DNA of 49,368 nt from assembly GCA_021791715.1 (NCBI GenBank), contig JAJYWB010000043.1, forward strand, positions 1 through 49,368. The letters run 5' to 3'. This DNA is from Planctomycetota bacterium (lineage in GTDB: Bacteria; Planctomycetota; Planctomycetia; Isosphaerales; Isosphaeraceae). The first letter of the stretch is position 1. Each line of letters opens with the position of its first letter. A program made the translations under genes and the position numbers. Below, in pieces: positions 26,677 through 35,532 of this stretch. Under the pieces are notes generated by a model. That model saw nothing but the letters and a program-made list of their open reading frames with translations, was not told the DNA's origin and ran no database searches.

Positions 26677-28154
26677 TTTGCGTTCTCCCCGTCGCGATCC
26701 GCGGTGAGAAACGGCTTGCGGGTTCCTCGAAACGCGGGATCTCCTTCGTAACCGAGAGCCCGCCAGTTCAAACGACCGTGCTCGGAGTGGCAATCGAAAC
26801 ACTGAAGCGCCTTTTCTTTACCCGCGACCATATGCGAAAGCGGCCAGTACATCTCGGTCGCCGCGAAGCCGTATTTTCCGCTGTAACGCAGCCCCGTCGC
26901 CTCCGAACCGAGCCGAAGAGCCTTGTCCCAATTGAACTCGTCCCAAAACCCTTCTTTCCCCTCGGTGCGAGGAACGAGAAAATATTTATTTATTTGATCA
27001 TATGGTTGTTTGCCGCGATGAACTTTGAACGGCCAGATACGGGCTCGGGGGTCGCGCGAATTCCCTCTGGGGTAATTGATCCGCGTCGTCTTGGCGGGGT
27101 CGATCCGGTCTCCCGTCAGGTATCGATCGGCCGACCCGTTATACCAGTAATATTCGGGCGCCACGTTTCTCGCGAACGTGAACGCTCCCCGTTTTTTCGA
27201 GTATAAATGGGGATCGGTTCCGGGCTCGGGGTCGTGTCCCGCGACCGACCAATCCCACGACATCTTGGTCGCCGCCTCGATCGCCATCCTGGGGATGTGA
27301 CACGTCTGGCACGCGACCGTCTTGATATGATTGTTTAAGCGATCGTCTTGATGAGGAGCGGCCGCGTGGCAGTCGACGCACGACACCCGGTTGGAATCGT
27401 CGACGCTCACCGACATCGATCGTCCCGGGATATTATGATGCGTCGTTCGATGGCATTGCTGACAATTAAAATCCAATTTTCCCATATGAATATCGATACG
27501 TTCGGTGGGGAAGAACATCGTGCCGTCGAGATCGCCGTGCTTGACGGCGTCTCCTCCGCCGCCGGCGAAATGACAAAAGCCGCAATTACGCCGCGTCGGC
27601 ACGCCGACCTTCTTCGCCGTCGCGACCAAATCGACGCCCGCCGCGACGATCCCGCCCCGATCGGGATCCTTCTGGTAACTCCCCGTCGTATCATGGCAAA
27701 TTAAACAGTCGACATTTTCTTGCTTTTTGAAATCGAACGAAACGTCGGTCCAGCCGTAGCCCGCGTGACAATATGTGCAGTGAGAGATGTTCGGTTGAAC
27801 GCCGATGCAAAAGTTGTTGATCAGATTCGCCTTGCCGATGCGAGCGTACGTGTCGTGTCCTGGAATCGCGGCTTTCTGGCCGAGCCACGACCAGTGCGAG
27901 GTCGCCATCACCTCATGGGCTGCCGAGGGATGGCATTTCAGGCAAGCTTTCGTAACCGAGGAGCCGTCGGCGAACGGCCCTTGAAGCAACGCCGAGTGAT
28001 CGGTGTGGGGCGAGGGAGGACGCATGCGGGACGTCGGGTTATCGACACGATAGGTCGGCCGGCCGACCCGGAAACCCGCGGCGACGATCACTCCAACAGA
28101 AATGACGAACAAAAACCCCAACCCGACCGCGACTCTCGCGATACGACCATTCAC
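26673..28154 (-). CDS. otr: Octaheme c-type cytochrome, tetrathionate reductase (OTR) family
   Basis: A 493-residue protein with an N-terminal signal anchor (VGLGFLFVISVGVIVAAG) and eight CxxCH sites: CLKCH, CTYCH, CLICH, CGFCH, CQQCH, CVDCH, CQTCH and CFDCH. The segment NNFCIGVQPNISHCTYCH before the second haem is characteristic of OTR proteins. Shewanella OTR reduces tetrathionate and, in vitro, nitrite and hydroxylamine; the true substrate here is open. Start is the GTG at 28154 with AAGGA upstream. It is the first gene of the operon, and a promoter-like pair with an overlapping palindrome lies about 70-100 bases before it. Confidence 0.92.
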   Translation of the reverse strand: MNGRIARVAVGLGFLFVISVGVIVAAGFRVGRPTYRVDNPTSRMRPPSPHTDHSALLQGPFADGSSVTKACLKCHPSAAHEVMATSHWSWLGQKAAIPGHDTYARIGKANLINNFCIGVQPNISHCTYCHAGYGWTDVSFDFKKQENVDCLICHDTTGSYQKDPDRGGIVAAGVDLVATAKKVGVPTRRNCGFCHFAGGGGDAVKHGDLDGTMFFPTERIDIHMGKLDFNCQQCHRTTHHNIPGRSMSVSVDDSNRVSCVDCHAAAPHQDDRLNNHIKTVACQTCHIPRMAIEAATKMSWDWSVAGHDPEPGTDPHLYSKKRGAFTFARNVAPEYYWYNGSADRYLTGDRIDPAKTTRINYPRGNSRDPRARIWPFKVHRGKQPYDQINKYFLVPRTEGKEGFWDEFNWDKALRLGSEATGLRYSGKYGFAATEMYWPLSHMVAGKEKALQCFDCHSEHGRLNWRALGYEGDPAFRGTRKPFLTADRDGENAK

Positions 28155-28220
28155 GACAAACCATCCTTAAGCGTGCTGGATCATCCCTGACCGGCTTGTT
28201 GGTCCAATTTTATATTAGCC

Positions 28221-28238
28221 GCCCGATTATGATCGGGC
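28221..28238. promoter_or_regulatory. Palindrome overlapping the -10 of the cytochrome operon promoter
   Basis: GCCCGAT-TATG-ATCGGGC is a perfect 7-base inverted repeat with a 4-base centre. Its centre is the -10 element of the minus-strand promoter, the position of a typical repressor operator. The regulator is unknown. Confidence 0.55.
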
Positions 28239-28254
28239 AAGAAAGGGGATTCAA
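28226..28254 (-). promoter_or_regulatory. Sigma70-like promoter of the multihaem cytochrome operon
   Basis: Reading the minus strand, TTGAAT (28254-28249) and CATAAT (28231-28226) are separated by 17 bases. They lie upstream of the octaheme gene at a sensible distance. Both boxes match the consensus at four or more positions. Confidence 0.6.
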
Positions 28255-28334
28255 TTCCCGAGTCGTCGATTCGTCGACTCGACACGACGAGGAGAATCGG
28301 GTCGATCGATCCGCGGTTTTTGCAAAAATTCCTT

Positions 28335-28364
28335 TTGACCTTCACCCGGCCGGCGGCATATAAT
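28335..28364 (+). promoter_or_regulatory. Sigma70-like promoter of the iron uptake genes
   Basis: TTGACC (28335-28340) and a perfect TATAAT (28359-28364) are 18 bases apart, about 80 bases before the start codon of the FTR1 fusion gene. The predicted transcription start falls at about 28371. Confidence 0.75.
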
Positions 28365-28371
28365 GTCGGTG

Positions 28372-28388
28372 TTGAGATTGAGTCTCAA
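28372..28388. promoter_or_regulatory. Fur-box-like operator at the iron gene transcription start
   Basis: TTGAGATTGAGTCTCAA is an 8-1-8 inverted repeat with one mismatched pair. The 7-1-7 core TGAGATT-g-AGTCTCA has the layout of Fur-family sites (TGAnAATnATTnTCA). It begins right after the predicted transcription start, where a bound repressor would block transcription. Confidence 0.6.
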
Positions 28389-28446
28389 TTGCTTTCCCGC
28401 CGCGAGGCTTGAACCCGCCTGATCCTTTTTCCCGGACGGTTGCGTT

Positions 28447-30726
28447 ATGTTTCGATCGTTGTTCATCGCGATCTCGCTCGGAATCGTCGCCGTTTATTCA
28501 ATCGAGACGCACGCGAACGAAGTGCGCGGCAGGGTTGAGGTTCCCGATCTTTGTTCCCCCTCGGTAAGCCCCGCGGTCGTTTATCTCGAGCGTGAAGACG
28601 CCGAGCCGAATCGATCCGAAAGTCAAAACGCCGCTCCGACCGCCGCTTCATCCGCTCAATCCGCGTCGGCGAATCCAACTTCGTCCGCCGCTTCGCTAAC
28701 ACTTGTCGAACATCAAAAAGGCTTACGATTTTCGCCGCGGGTGCAGGCGATGATCGTCGGCCAAAAGCTCAAATTCACGAACGAAGACCCCGAAACCCAC
28801 AACGTTCACCTGCAAGCCCCGGGGGTGACTTTCAACGAAAGCATGTCGCCCGGACGAACGATCGAATTCACCGCGAACAAACCCGGAGTGATTCGCGTTC
28901 TTTGCGATGTTCATAACCATATGCGAGCGTATCTGGTGGTGAGCGCGTCGCCCTGGGCTTCGGTTTGCGACGCCAAAGGGGCTTTTCGGCTCGATAACGT
29001 TCCCCCCGGGCGGTATCGGCTGCACGTTTGGCAAGAGGCCGCGAAGCCTTATCTCGTTAAAGATATCAATGTGGGCGAAGCCGCGACGGTCGACGCGGGG
29101 ACGATCGCTCTCGAGGCGATCGCGGTCGCGGTCAAGCCCGGCGAGCCCGCGGCGATCAAGCCTTGGCCCGAGGTGATCGATCGGATCGGCGTGCTCGTTT
29201 CGGCGAGTCTCGTCGCGGCCAAATCGGGAGATTCCTCGCTCGCTCGCAAGCTCGCCGAAGACGCGTATTGGGATCGCTTCGAGGGCTCGGGAATGGAGAT
29301 CGCGATCCGCGATCATCTCGGCTTTGAACGAGCCGGCGAGCTTGAAAAAAGCTTCCGCGCGGTCGCGCTCGCCGTTCGAACGCCTCGAACCGATCCAAAA
29401 TTCGATCAAACTTTCCAAAAGCGTTCGAGTGATTTGATGCTTATGCTTCATCGCGCAGGCGATGAGCTGAACCGCAAAGGGATCGTCGACGCGGCGCATC
29501 TGACGACCGCACATACCGATCAATCCGAGGTCGCGGTAGCCGAGGCTCGAGCCGATCGCCCCGCGAGGCTCCGCGCGCTACGCGGAGCGTTCGACGACGT
29601 GGCGCGTGAGGCGAACGCGGGACGCGGCGACGAGGCGTCGTCGCTCCTCACCGACGCGTATTTCGATTCGTTCGAGCCGCTCGAACGCACCCTCGCGGCG
29701 TACGCTCCGATCGACGTCGCGCGATTGGAAGCTCGATTCAACACGCTTAGAGGTCAAATTCATGCGGGCTTGAAGGGAGCGACCCTCGAGAGCGAACTCG
29801 ACAAGCTGCACGGCGATATCCGAGCCGCGGGAGATCGAATGGACGCTCGCTCGGCGACCGCCGGGGTGTTCGGTTCGGCGTTCCTCGCGTCTTTGATCAC
29901 GATCCTCCGCGAGGGTGTCGAGGTGATCTTACTGCTGACGATGCTGATCGCGCTGGTATCCAAAACGGGTGAGAAAGGCGCGATGCGAGCGATCGGCTGG
30001 GGAGTTTTCGCGGCCCTGATCGCGAGCGGCCTGACCGCTTTCGCCCTCAACCGCTTCGTCGCCTCGGCTCAGGGTTGGGCTCGCGAACGGCTCGAAGGGG
30101 GCGTGATGCTCGCCGCGGCCGCGGTGTTGTTTTATGTCAGTTATTGGTTGATCGCTCAGAGCGAATCGAAGCGCTGGACCGATTTCCTCAAGCGGAGCGC
30201 GCATCGGGGCGCGTCGGTCGGCGGTTATCTCACGCTCGCCCTCACCTCGTTTTTGGCGGTTTATCGCGAGGGCGCCGAAACGGCGCTCATGTATCAAGCT
30301 TTAATTGTTCAAACGCCTAAGTTGGGGCGTTTCGGCGTCGCCGCGGGATTGGCTGTCGGCCTGGTGCTTTTAACGGGTGTTTATTTCGCGATTAAATCGG
30401 CGAGCGTCAAATTGCCGATTCGGCTCTTCTTCAAGATCACGAGTTTCACGCTCTTCGTGATGGCCGTGGTGTTCGCGGGAAAGGGGGTCGCCGAGTTGCA
30501 GGCGGCTCGTTTGATCAAAACGACTCCGATCGCGGCGCTCGGCGACGGCGTGCCGATCCTCGGTTTTTATCCCACCGCCCAGGGTATCGAGGTTCAAGGA
30601 TTGTTGCTTTTCGGGGCTTTCGCGGCGCTCGCGGTCGCGATCGGAACGAGAGCCTCGGCCGATTCGACCGCGACGACTCGACCCAAGCCTCCCGCCAAAA
30701 CGCCCCGCGCCGAAGTTCCCGCGTAA
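28447..30726 (+). CDS. FTR1-family iron permease with N-terminal cupredoxin domain
   Basis: A 759-residue fusion. A signal peptide (1-23) and Ala/Ser-rich linker lead to a cupredoxin-like domain (about 88-165) with candidate copper ligands H118, C153, H156 and M159 (THNVH, LCDVHNHM). A carboxypeptidase-regulatory-like beta segment follows (GAFRLDNVPPGRYRLHVW), then a long helical periplasmic domain (240-465) and an FTR1 permease of about seven membrane segments with the two iron motifs REGVE (488-492) and REGAE (607-611). FTR1 permeases carry Fe3+ produced by oxidation of Fe2+. The fused copper domain may be the redox partner. Start ATG 28447; promoter and Fur-like box lie upstream. The P19-like gene follows. 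Confidence 0.92.
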   Translation: MFRSLFIAISLGIVAVYSIETHANEVRGRVEVPDLCSPSVSPAVVYLEREDAEPNRSESQNAAPTAASSAQSASANPTSSAASLTLVEHQKGLRFSPRVQAMIVGQKLKFTNEDPETHNVHLQAPGVTFNESMSPGRTIEFTANKPGVIRVLCDVHNHMRAYLVVSASPWASVCDAKGAFRLDNVPPGRYRLHVWQEAAKPYLVKDINVGEAATVDAGTIALEAIAVAVKPGEPAAIKPWPEVIDRIGVLVSASLVAAKSGDSSLARKLAEDAYWDRFEGSGMEIAIRDHLGFERAGELEKSFRAVALAVRTPRTDPKFDQTFQKRSSDLMLMLHRAGDELNRKGIVDAAHLTTAHTDQSEVAVAEARADRPARLRALRGAFDDVAREANAGRGDEASSLLTDAYFDSFEPLERTLAAYAPIDVARLEARFNTLRGQIHAGLKGATLESELDKLHGDIRAAGDRMDARSATAGVFGSAFLASLITILREGVEVILLLTMLIALVSKTGEKGAMRAIGWGVFAALIASGLTAFALNRFVASAQGWARERLEGGVMLAAAAVLFYVSYWLIAQSESKRWTDFLKRSAHRGASVGGYLTLALTSFLAVYREGAETALMYQALIVQTPKLGRFGVAAGLAVGLVLLTGVYFAIKSASVKLPIRLFFKITSFTLFVMAVVFAGKGVAELQAARLIKTTPIAALGDGVPILGFYPTAQGIEVQGLLLFGAFAALAVAIGTRASADSTATTRPKPPAKTPRAEVPA

Positions 30727-30768
30727 AATCCTCGGCGTCACCCGCTCGACTGATCGACGATCGCCTCA

Positions 30769-31470
30769 ATGATAAAGTCGGAGATTGATCGCGTGTTTAA
30801 ACAATGGATCGGTCCCGTCGTCACGCTGGCGATTCTCTTCGGTGTCGGCGTTATTATATTTTTGAATCTTGAGACAAGCGATACGAATCCGAAGCGCGAG
30901 GTTTCGAAGTCGAAATCGTCCGCGGGGAATCGGCCGAGTGAATCGAAGGTCGATCGTCCCGCGTCGGCGATTCCTCCCGCCGGTTTTCGCGAGCATCCGA
31001 TCGGCGACGAGGTCGAGCGAAACGGGATTCGGATCGCGGCGGTTTGGCTTCCTCCCCTTTCGGTCGAGGGGATGGCCGAGGTCGGCGGCGGGGCTTCGGA
31101 CGTGATTCACCTCGAGGCCGACGTCCACGCGACCGAGGCGAATCCCAACGGATTCGCCAAAGATGAATTTGTGCCTTATCTTAAGATCCGTTATAAGATC
31201 ACGCGAGACGACGAACACGGGGAGACGATCGACGATGGACCGATGACTCCCATGATCGCTCGCGACGGCCTCCATTACGGCGCGAATTTGGCGCTTCCGG
31301 GGGCGGGTCGCTATCGCCTGACGTACCGGATCGAGCCCCCCTCGGCGGGCGGACTAGGAAGACATACCGATCCGTTCATCGGCGTCGCGGCGTGGTGGAA
31401 GCCGTTCGACGTTTCGTTCGACTGGGATTTCGACGGCCTTTCGCGCGATCGCGTCGCCAAAGATCGATAA
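30769..31470 (+). CDS. P19/Tp34-type periplasmic iron-binding protein (FetP-like)
   Basis: A 233-residue protein anchored by an N-terminal hydrophobic segment (VVTLAILFGVGVIIFLNL). From about residue 85 it matches the Tp34/P19 family: VIHLEADVHATEANPNGF, FVPYLKIRYKI, MIARDGLHYGANLALPG and GRYRLTYRIEPPS. In P19 and FetP, methionine and histidine residues of these strands bind copper and iron; the HLEADVH and GLHYG histidines are kept here. It lies 42 bases after the FTR1 fusion, and the pair resembles the FetMP/FtrABCD-type ferrous iron import systems. Most P19 proteins are soluble; the membrane tether is a variation. Confidence 0.9.
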   Translation: MIKSEIDRVFKQWIGPVVTLAILFGVGVIIFLNLETSDTNPKREVSKSKSSAGNRPSESKVDRPASAIPPAGFREHPIGDEVERNGIRIAAVWLPPLSVEGMAEVGGGASDVIHLEADVHATEANPNGFAKDEFVPYLKIRYKITRDDEHGETIDDGPMTPMIARDGLHYGANLALPGAGRYRLTYRIEPPSAGGLGRHTDPFIGVAAWWKPFDVSFDWDFDGLSRDRVAKDR

Positions 31471-31528
31471 AAGTCGATCCGAGGAGAATCCCGCCTCGCG
31501 CGATCTCCGCACGTCGAGAGCCGGTCGA

Positions 31529-32932
31529 TCAAGACAAAATCGCGTGTTGAACTTCGCCCGAAACGTCGGTGAGTCGGAAATCGCGGCCCGCGTAGCGATA
31601 CGTGAGCTTGCGGTGATCGATCCCCATCAGATGCAGGATCGTCGCATGAAAATCATGTACATGCACGGGATTCGAGACGATCTCACGTCCGTGTTCGTCG
31701 GTTTCTCCGTAAGCCGTTCCGCCGCGAACTCCCGCGCCCGCCAAAAACGAAGAAAACGCCTTGGCGTGATGACCGCGCCCTTTCGATTTTTCGTCGTCGG
31801 TCCAGGGGGTTCGGCCGAACTCGGTGCAGCAGACGACGAGCGTATCATCGAGCAACCCCCGCCGCTTGAGATCGCGAATCAGCGCCGTGATCGGACGATC
31901 GACTCGCTTCGCCTTCGGCCTATGATCGTTCATGTTTCCATGTGAGTCCCAGTTATTGGAAGAACCCGTGTCGATCAACTCGACTATGCGAACGCCTCGT
32001 TCCAGTAGGCGGCGGGCGATCAGGCACTGAGCCGCGAACGATCGAGAGTCGCCGCGGTTCGCTCCGTAAAGTTCGAGCGTCGCGTCCGACTCGCGGGAAA
32101 AATCGAAAACCTCGGGCGCCTCGCGCATCATCCCCCGAGCGGTTTCATACGTCTGAATCCGCGCCTTCAAATCGGCGTCGTCGGGCCGAGCCGCGGAGTG
32201 CCTCTCATTCCAATCGCGAAGCATCATGTTTTCAAGATCTGCAAGCGTCGCCGATCGCGCCGCGGAATGGAGATCGGGGATCGGTTCGGCGCCGGGGACG
32301 ATCCGCACTCCCTGGTGCGCCGGGGGAAGAAATCGACTGTCCCAGATCTGTGAACCCGCGTAGGTCATCTGTTCGGCGAGCACGACGAACGACGGGAGGT
32401 TGGCGTTGAACGTGCCGAGGCCGAAACTTAGCCACGCGCCCAGGCTCGGCATCGGAACCGTGGCCGAGCCCGTGTGCATCGCGAGCACGGCCTGAAAGTG
32501 CTCGACGATATCGGTGTGCAACGATCGGATCACGCAAAGCTCGTCGGCGACGGTTCCCAAATGAGGAAAGAGTTCGCTGATCCGTAAACCCGATCGACCG
32601 AATGAGCGAAATTCAAAAGGCGACGCCAGAAGCGGCGTCGTCGTCGTTCGTTTCAGGCGAGCGACCGTCACCGTCTTCCCCGCGTCCGCGCGCAGCGCCG
32701 GCTTTTCATCAAACGTATCGATATGAGAAAAACCGCCGGTTAAAAAAATGAACAAAAGACGCTTAGCTCTCGCCGGGAAACGCGTCGGCCGCGGGGCGAG
32801 CAATCCGCCCCCCTCGCCCCGCGCCGTCTCAACAAGCATATTCCGAACCGCGATCCCGCCGATCGCCGGCGCGCAAACACCCCGCCGGAGAAATAACCGT
32901 CGATTCATCTCGGCTCGGTCTCGATCGCGCAT
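31529..32932 (-). CDS. DUF1501 protein, Tat-exported
   Basis: A 467-residue member of the DUF1501 family (alkaline-phosphatase/sulfatase-like fold), very common in Planctomycetes and of unknown activity. It has a twin-arginine signal (MNRRLFLRRG), then RLLFIFLTGGFSHIDTFDEKP with the family's metal-site aspartate region, and near the C-terminus TLVVCCTEFGRTPWTDD and GRGHHAKAFSSFLAGAG. The ATG at 32932 is preceded by GAGAGAGGG and is preferred to an inner ATG at 32908. It follows the PSD1 gene by 23 bases; the two families are almost always adjacent and are assumed to work together outside the cytoplasm. Confidence 0.93.
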   Translation of the reverse strand: MRDRDRAEMNRRLFLRRGVCAPAIGGIAVRNMLVETARGEGGGLLAPRPTRFPARAKRLLFIFLTGGFSHIDTFDEKPALRADAGKTVTVARLKRTTTTPLLASPFEFRSFGRSGLRISELFPHLGTVADELCVIRSLHTDIVEHFQAVLAMHTGSATVPMPSLGAWLSFGLGTFNANLPSFVVLAEQMTYAGSQIWDSRFLPPAHQGVRIVPGAEPIPDLHSAARSATLADLENMMLRDWNERHSAARPDDADLKARIQTYETARGMMREAPEVFDFSRESDATLELYGANRGDSRSFAAQCLIARRLLERGVRIVELIDTGSSNNWDSHGNMNDHRPKAKRVDRPITALIRDLKRRGLLDDTLVVCCTEFGRTPWTDDEKSKGRGHHAKAFSSFLAGAGVRGGTAYGETDEHGREIVSNPVHVHDFHATILHLMGIDHRKLTYRYAGRDFRLTDVSGEVQHAILS

Positions 32933-32955
32933 CGAACCCTCTCTCGGACAAATAA

Positions 32956-35532
32956 TTAATCGATATAAAAGAATTCATTTGAGATGAGCAAAAGCTTCGC
33001 AAAGCTCGTCCGGGCTTCGGTTTTCGCCTCGGCGTCGGATCCGAGAGCGCGAGTTTCGTCCTCAAATCGCTTGATATAAGCGAGCGATTGGCTGATTTCG
33101 GCTTCGCTCGGGGAACGTCCGAACGCGAACTCGAAACCGCGTGCGATCCGCTCGCGATCGTCGACGCCGGCTTCGGTCTCGAACAGCCGCTCGGCGAACT
33201 CGCGTGCACGTTCGAGAACGAACGGATTGTTGAGGAAATATAGCGACTGGAGGGGCACGGTCGAAGAATCTCGCACGGGCGTCGAATCGTTGGCGTCGGG
33301 ACCGTCGAAAATCGCCAGGTACGGATGACGCTGGAATCTTTGCGTCATCAAATAAACGCTTCGGTGATTCGAAGGATAAACCGCGCGAAACGGGTTATGC
33401 TGCGTCCACGCCCATTGATCGATCGGCGGGAACGGATGAGCGCCCGGTCGTCCAAGATCGAGCGTTCCCGCGACAAAAAGCATCGCGTCTCGCAACGCCT
33501 CGGCGTCGAGCCGACGTCGATTGAACCGCCATTGATACCGGTTTTCCGGATCGATCGCCGAGTTCGACGCGTCGGCGAAGCTCGCGAGTCGATAAGTACG
33601 AGACGTGACGATCAACCGATGCATCGCCTTGATCGAATACTCTTCGGCGATGAACCGCGCCGCGAGCCAATCGAGTAATTGGGGATTCGTCGGCGGGTCG
33701 CCGCGAAGTCCAAAATTCGACGGTGTCGCGACGATCCCGCGGCCGAAATGTCGCTCCCAGATTCGATTGATCATCACCCGAGCCGTCAATGGATTCTCGG
33801 GGCTCGCCAGCCAATTCGCGTATTCGAGCCTGCCGCTCGAACCGCTCTCGATCACCGTCGGCTTCGATCCGCTCAAAAATTCGGGAACTCCCCGAGGCGC
33901 GATTTTTCCCCTCCGTGCCGGCTCGCCTTGAAGCTGGATCGCCTCGTCGTGCGGCGAACCCTCCCAAACCGCGTACGCGACGGGTAGATCGCTCGGCGCA
34001 CCCGATCGCCTCAGCGTCTCCAACTCGCTCCTCAACCGCTTGGCGTCGGCCTCAAGTTTCTTCAAATTCTGTTCATGTTCCGGGTTTTTTGAGGAATCCG
34101 CCGATCGATCGGACGACGATTTCTCTGTTTTGTTCGGCACGGAGGCTTCTTTCGTTGCGATGACGTTCGAAGCGGTGTCTTTCGCGACAAGGCTCTTTGG
34201 AGCGGCGTCTTTCGCTCCGACACTCGCGGCCGCCTCGATCTTCGTCGCGATCTCCCTCAACGCGGCTTCGATCTCTCCGATTCGCTTGAGCCGAGCCTCG
34301 AGCTTCGGTTTCGCCTCGGCCTCGGGAACGAGCGGAACGAATCGATCGCGAGGAAACTTTTTCGAATGAAATTCCTCCGATCCCGCATAAGGAAATCGCG
34401 TGCTCGCATAAATACCATATAGCGCATAATAATCGCTTGTACTGATTGGATCAAATTTATGATCATGACATCGAGCGCAGCGGAGGGTCAATCCCAGAAA
34501 AGCCTCGCCCGTCGTTTCGATCGCGTTTTCGAGCGTCAGGTGCCATAACTCCTCGGGGCCGGTCGCGTATCGTCGCGAGAGAGCCAGGAACCCCGTCGCG
34601 ATCACGCGCTCGGCGTACCGTTCACGCGCCCCTTTCACGGCCAAAACGTCGCCGGCGAGCTGCTCGCGAATCATCTCGTCGTAAGGCTTGTCGGCGTTGA
34701 ACGCGTCGATCAGGTAATCGCGATACAACCGAATCTCAGGGATCGGGTAATCGGCGTTGTCCCCCGCGGTGTCGGCGTAACGGACGACGTCCATCCAATA
34801 TCTCCCCCACCGCTCGCCGTAACGCGGCGAAGCGAGCAACCGTTCGACGAGTCGATCATAAGCGTTTACAGATTTATCAGACAAAAATTCATGAATCTCT
34901 TTGAGAGTCGGCGGAAGACCGATCAGGTCGAAAGAAAGGCGACGGATGAGCGTCCGACGATCGGCGTCGGCGACGGGATGAAGACCGCGATCCTTCCATG
35001 CTTTCATAAGAAATTGATCGATCGGATGATCCGACCAATGCGAGGGATCGGCGGGAGGATCGACCGCGCGAACGGGCTCGAACGCCCAGTGTCGTTCGGC
35101 TTGAAACGACGAATCGGCCTTCGCGTCGCCGCGTTCGGGCCAATACGCTCCGCGAGCGACCCATTGCGAAAGATCCGCGACGACCGCGGCTGGGAGCGTT
35201 TTGCCGGGCGGCATCTCGATTTCCTCATCGCCATGCCGAACGGCTCGGATGATCAAACTGCGATCGAAATCGCCTGGAATGAGCGCCGCGCCCCGATCGC
35301 CGCCTTTCAGCAACGACTCACGCGAATCGACCCGCAATCCTCCGCTCGTCTTCTTGCCGCCGTGACACGGAAAACACGTTTTGGAGAGGACGGGACGCAC
35401 CTTAAGCTCAAAAAACGTCTCGGCTTCGTCGTTTCCGGCGGCGACCGCGGAAGCGATAGCGCAAAAACACATACACACATAAAGTGATGCGAGCAAAAAC
35501 GCCTTCACGCCGCGCATCGTCGTGTTTTTCAT
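32956..35532 (-). CDS. Planctomycete cytochrome C / DUF1549 / DUF1553 (PSD1) protein
   Basis: An 858-residue exported protein. A signal peptide (about 1-33) is followed by a cytochrome-c-like PSCyt1 domain with CFPCH at 53-57 and MPPGK downstream, the DUF1549 domain with a second CxxCH (LRCARCHDHKFDPI) and the C-terminal DUF1553 domain (ARVMINRIWERHFGRGIV, RRLDAEALRDAML, QSLYFLNNPFV). Between the last two, about residues 411-501 form a coiled coil interrupted by a low-complexity Ala/Lys/Ser/Thr stretch with imperfect internal repeats. Substrate unknown; polysaccharide-related roles have been suggested for such proteins. The ATG at 35532 was chosen to give a normal signal peptide; one at 35517 is also possible. 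Confidence 0.93.
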   Translation of the reverse strand: MKNTTMRGVKAFLLASLYVCMCFCAIASAVAAGNDEAETFFELKVRPVLSKTCFPCHGGKKTSGGLRVDSRESLLKGGDRGAALIPGDFDRSLIIRAVRHGDEEIEMPPGKTLPAAVVADLSQWVARGAYWPERGDAKADSSFQAERHWAFEPVRAVDPPADPSHWSDHPIDQFLMKAWKDRGLHPVADADRRTLIRRLSFDLIGLPPTLKEIHEFLSDKSVNAYDRLVERLLASPRYGERWGRYWMDVVRYADTAGDNADYPIPEIRLYRDYLIDAFNADKPYDEMIREQLAGDVLAVKGARERYAERVIATGFLALSRRYATGPEELWHLTLENAIETTGEAFLGLTLRCARCHDHKFDPISTSDYYALYGIYASTRFPYAGSEEFHSKKFPRDRFVPLVPEAEAKPKLEARLKRIGEIEAALREIATKIEAAASVGAKDAAPKSLVAKDTASNVIATKEASVPNKTEKSSSDRSADSSKNPEHEQNLKKLEADAKRLRSELETLRRSGAPSDLPVAYAVWEGSPHDEAIQLQGEPARRGKIAPRGVPEFLSGSKPTVIESGSSGRLEYANWLASPENPLTARVMINRIWERHFGRGIVATPSNFGLRGDPPTNPQLLDWLAARFIAEEYSIKAMHRLIVTSRTYRLASFADASNSAIDPENRYQWRFNRRRLDAEALRDAMLFVAGTLDLGRPGAHPFPPIDQWAWTQHNPFRAVYPSNHRSVYLMTQRFQRHPYLAIFDGPDANDSTPVRDSSTVPLQSLYFLNNPFVLERAREFAERLFETEAGVDDRERIARGFEFAFGRSPSEAEISQSLAYIKRFEDETRALGSDAEAKTEARTSFAKLLLISNEFFYID

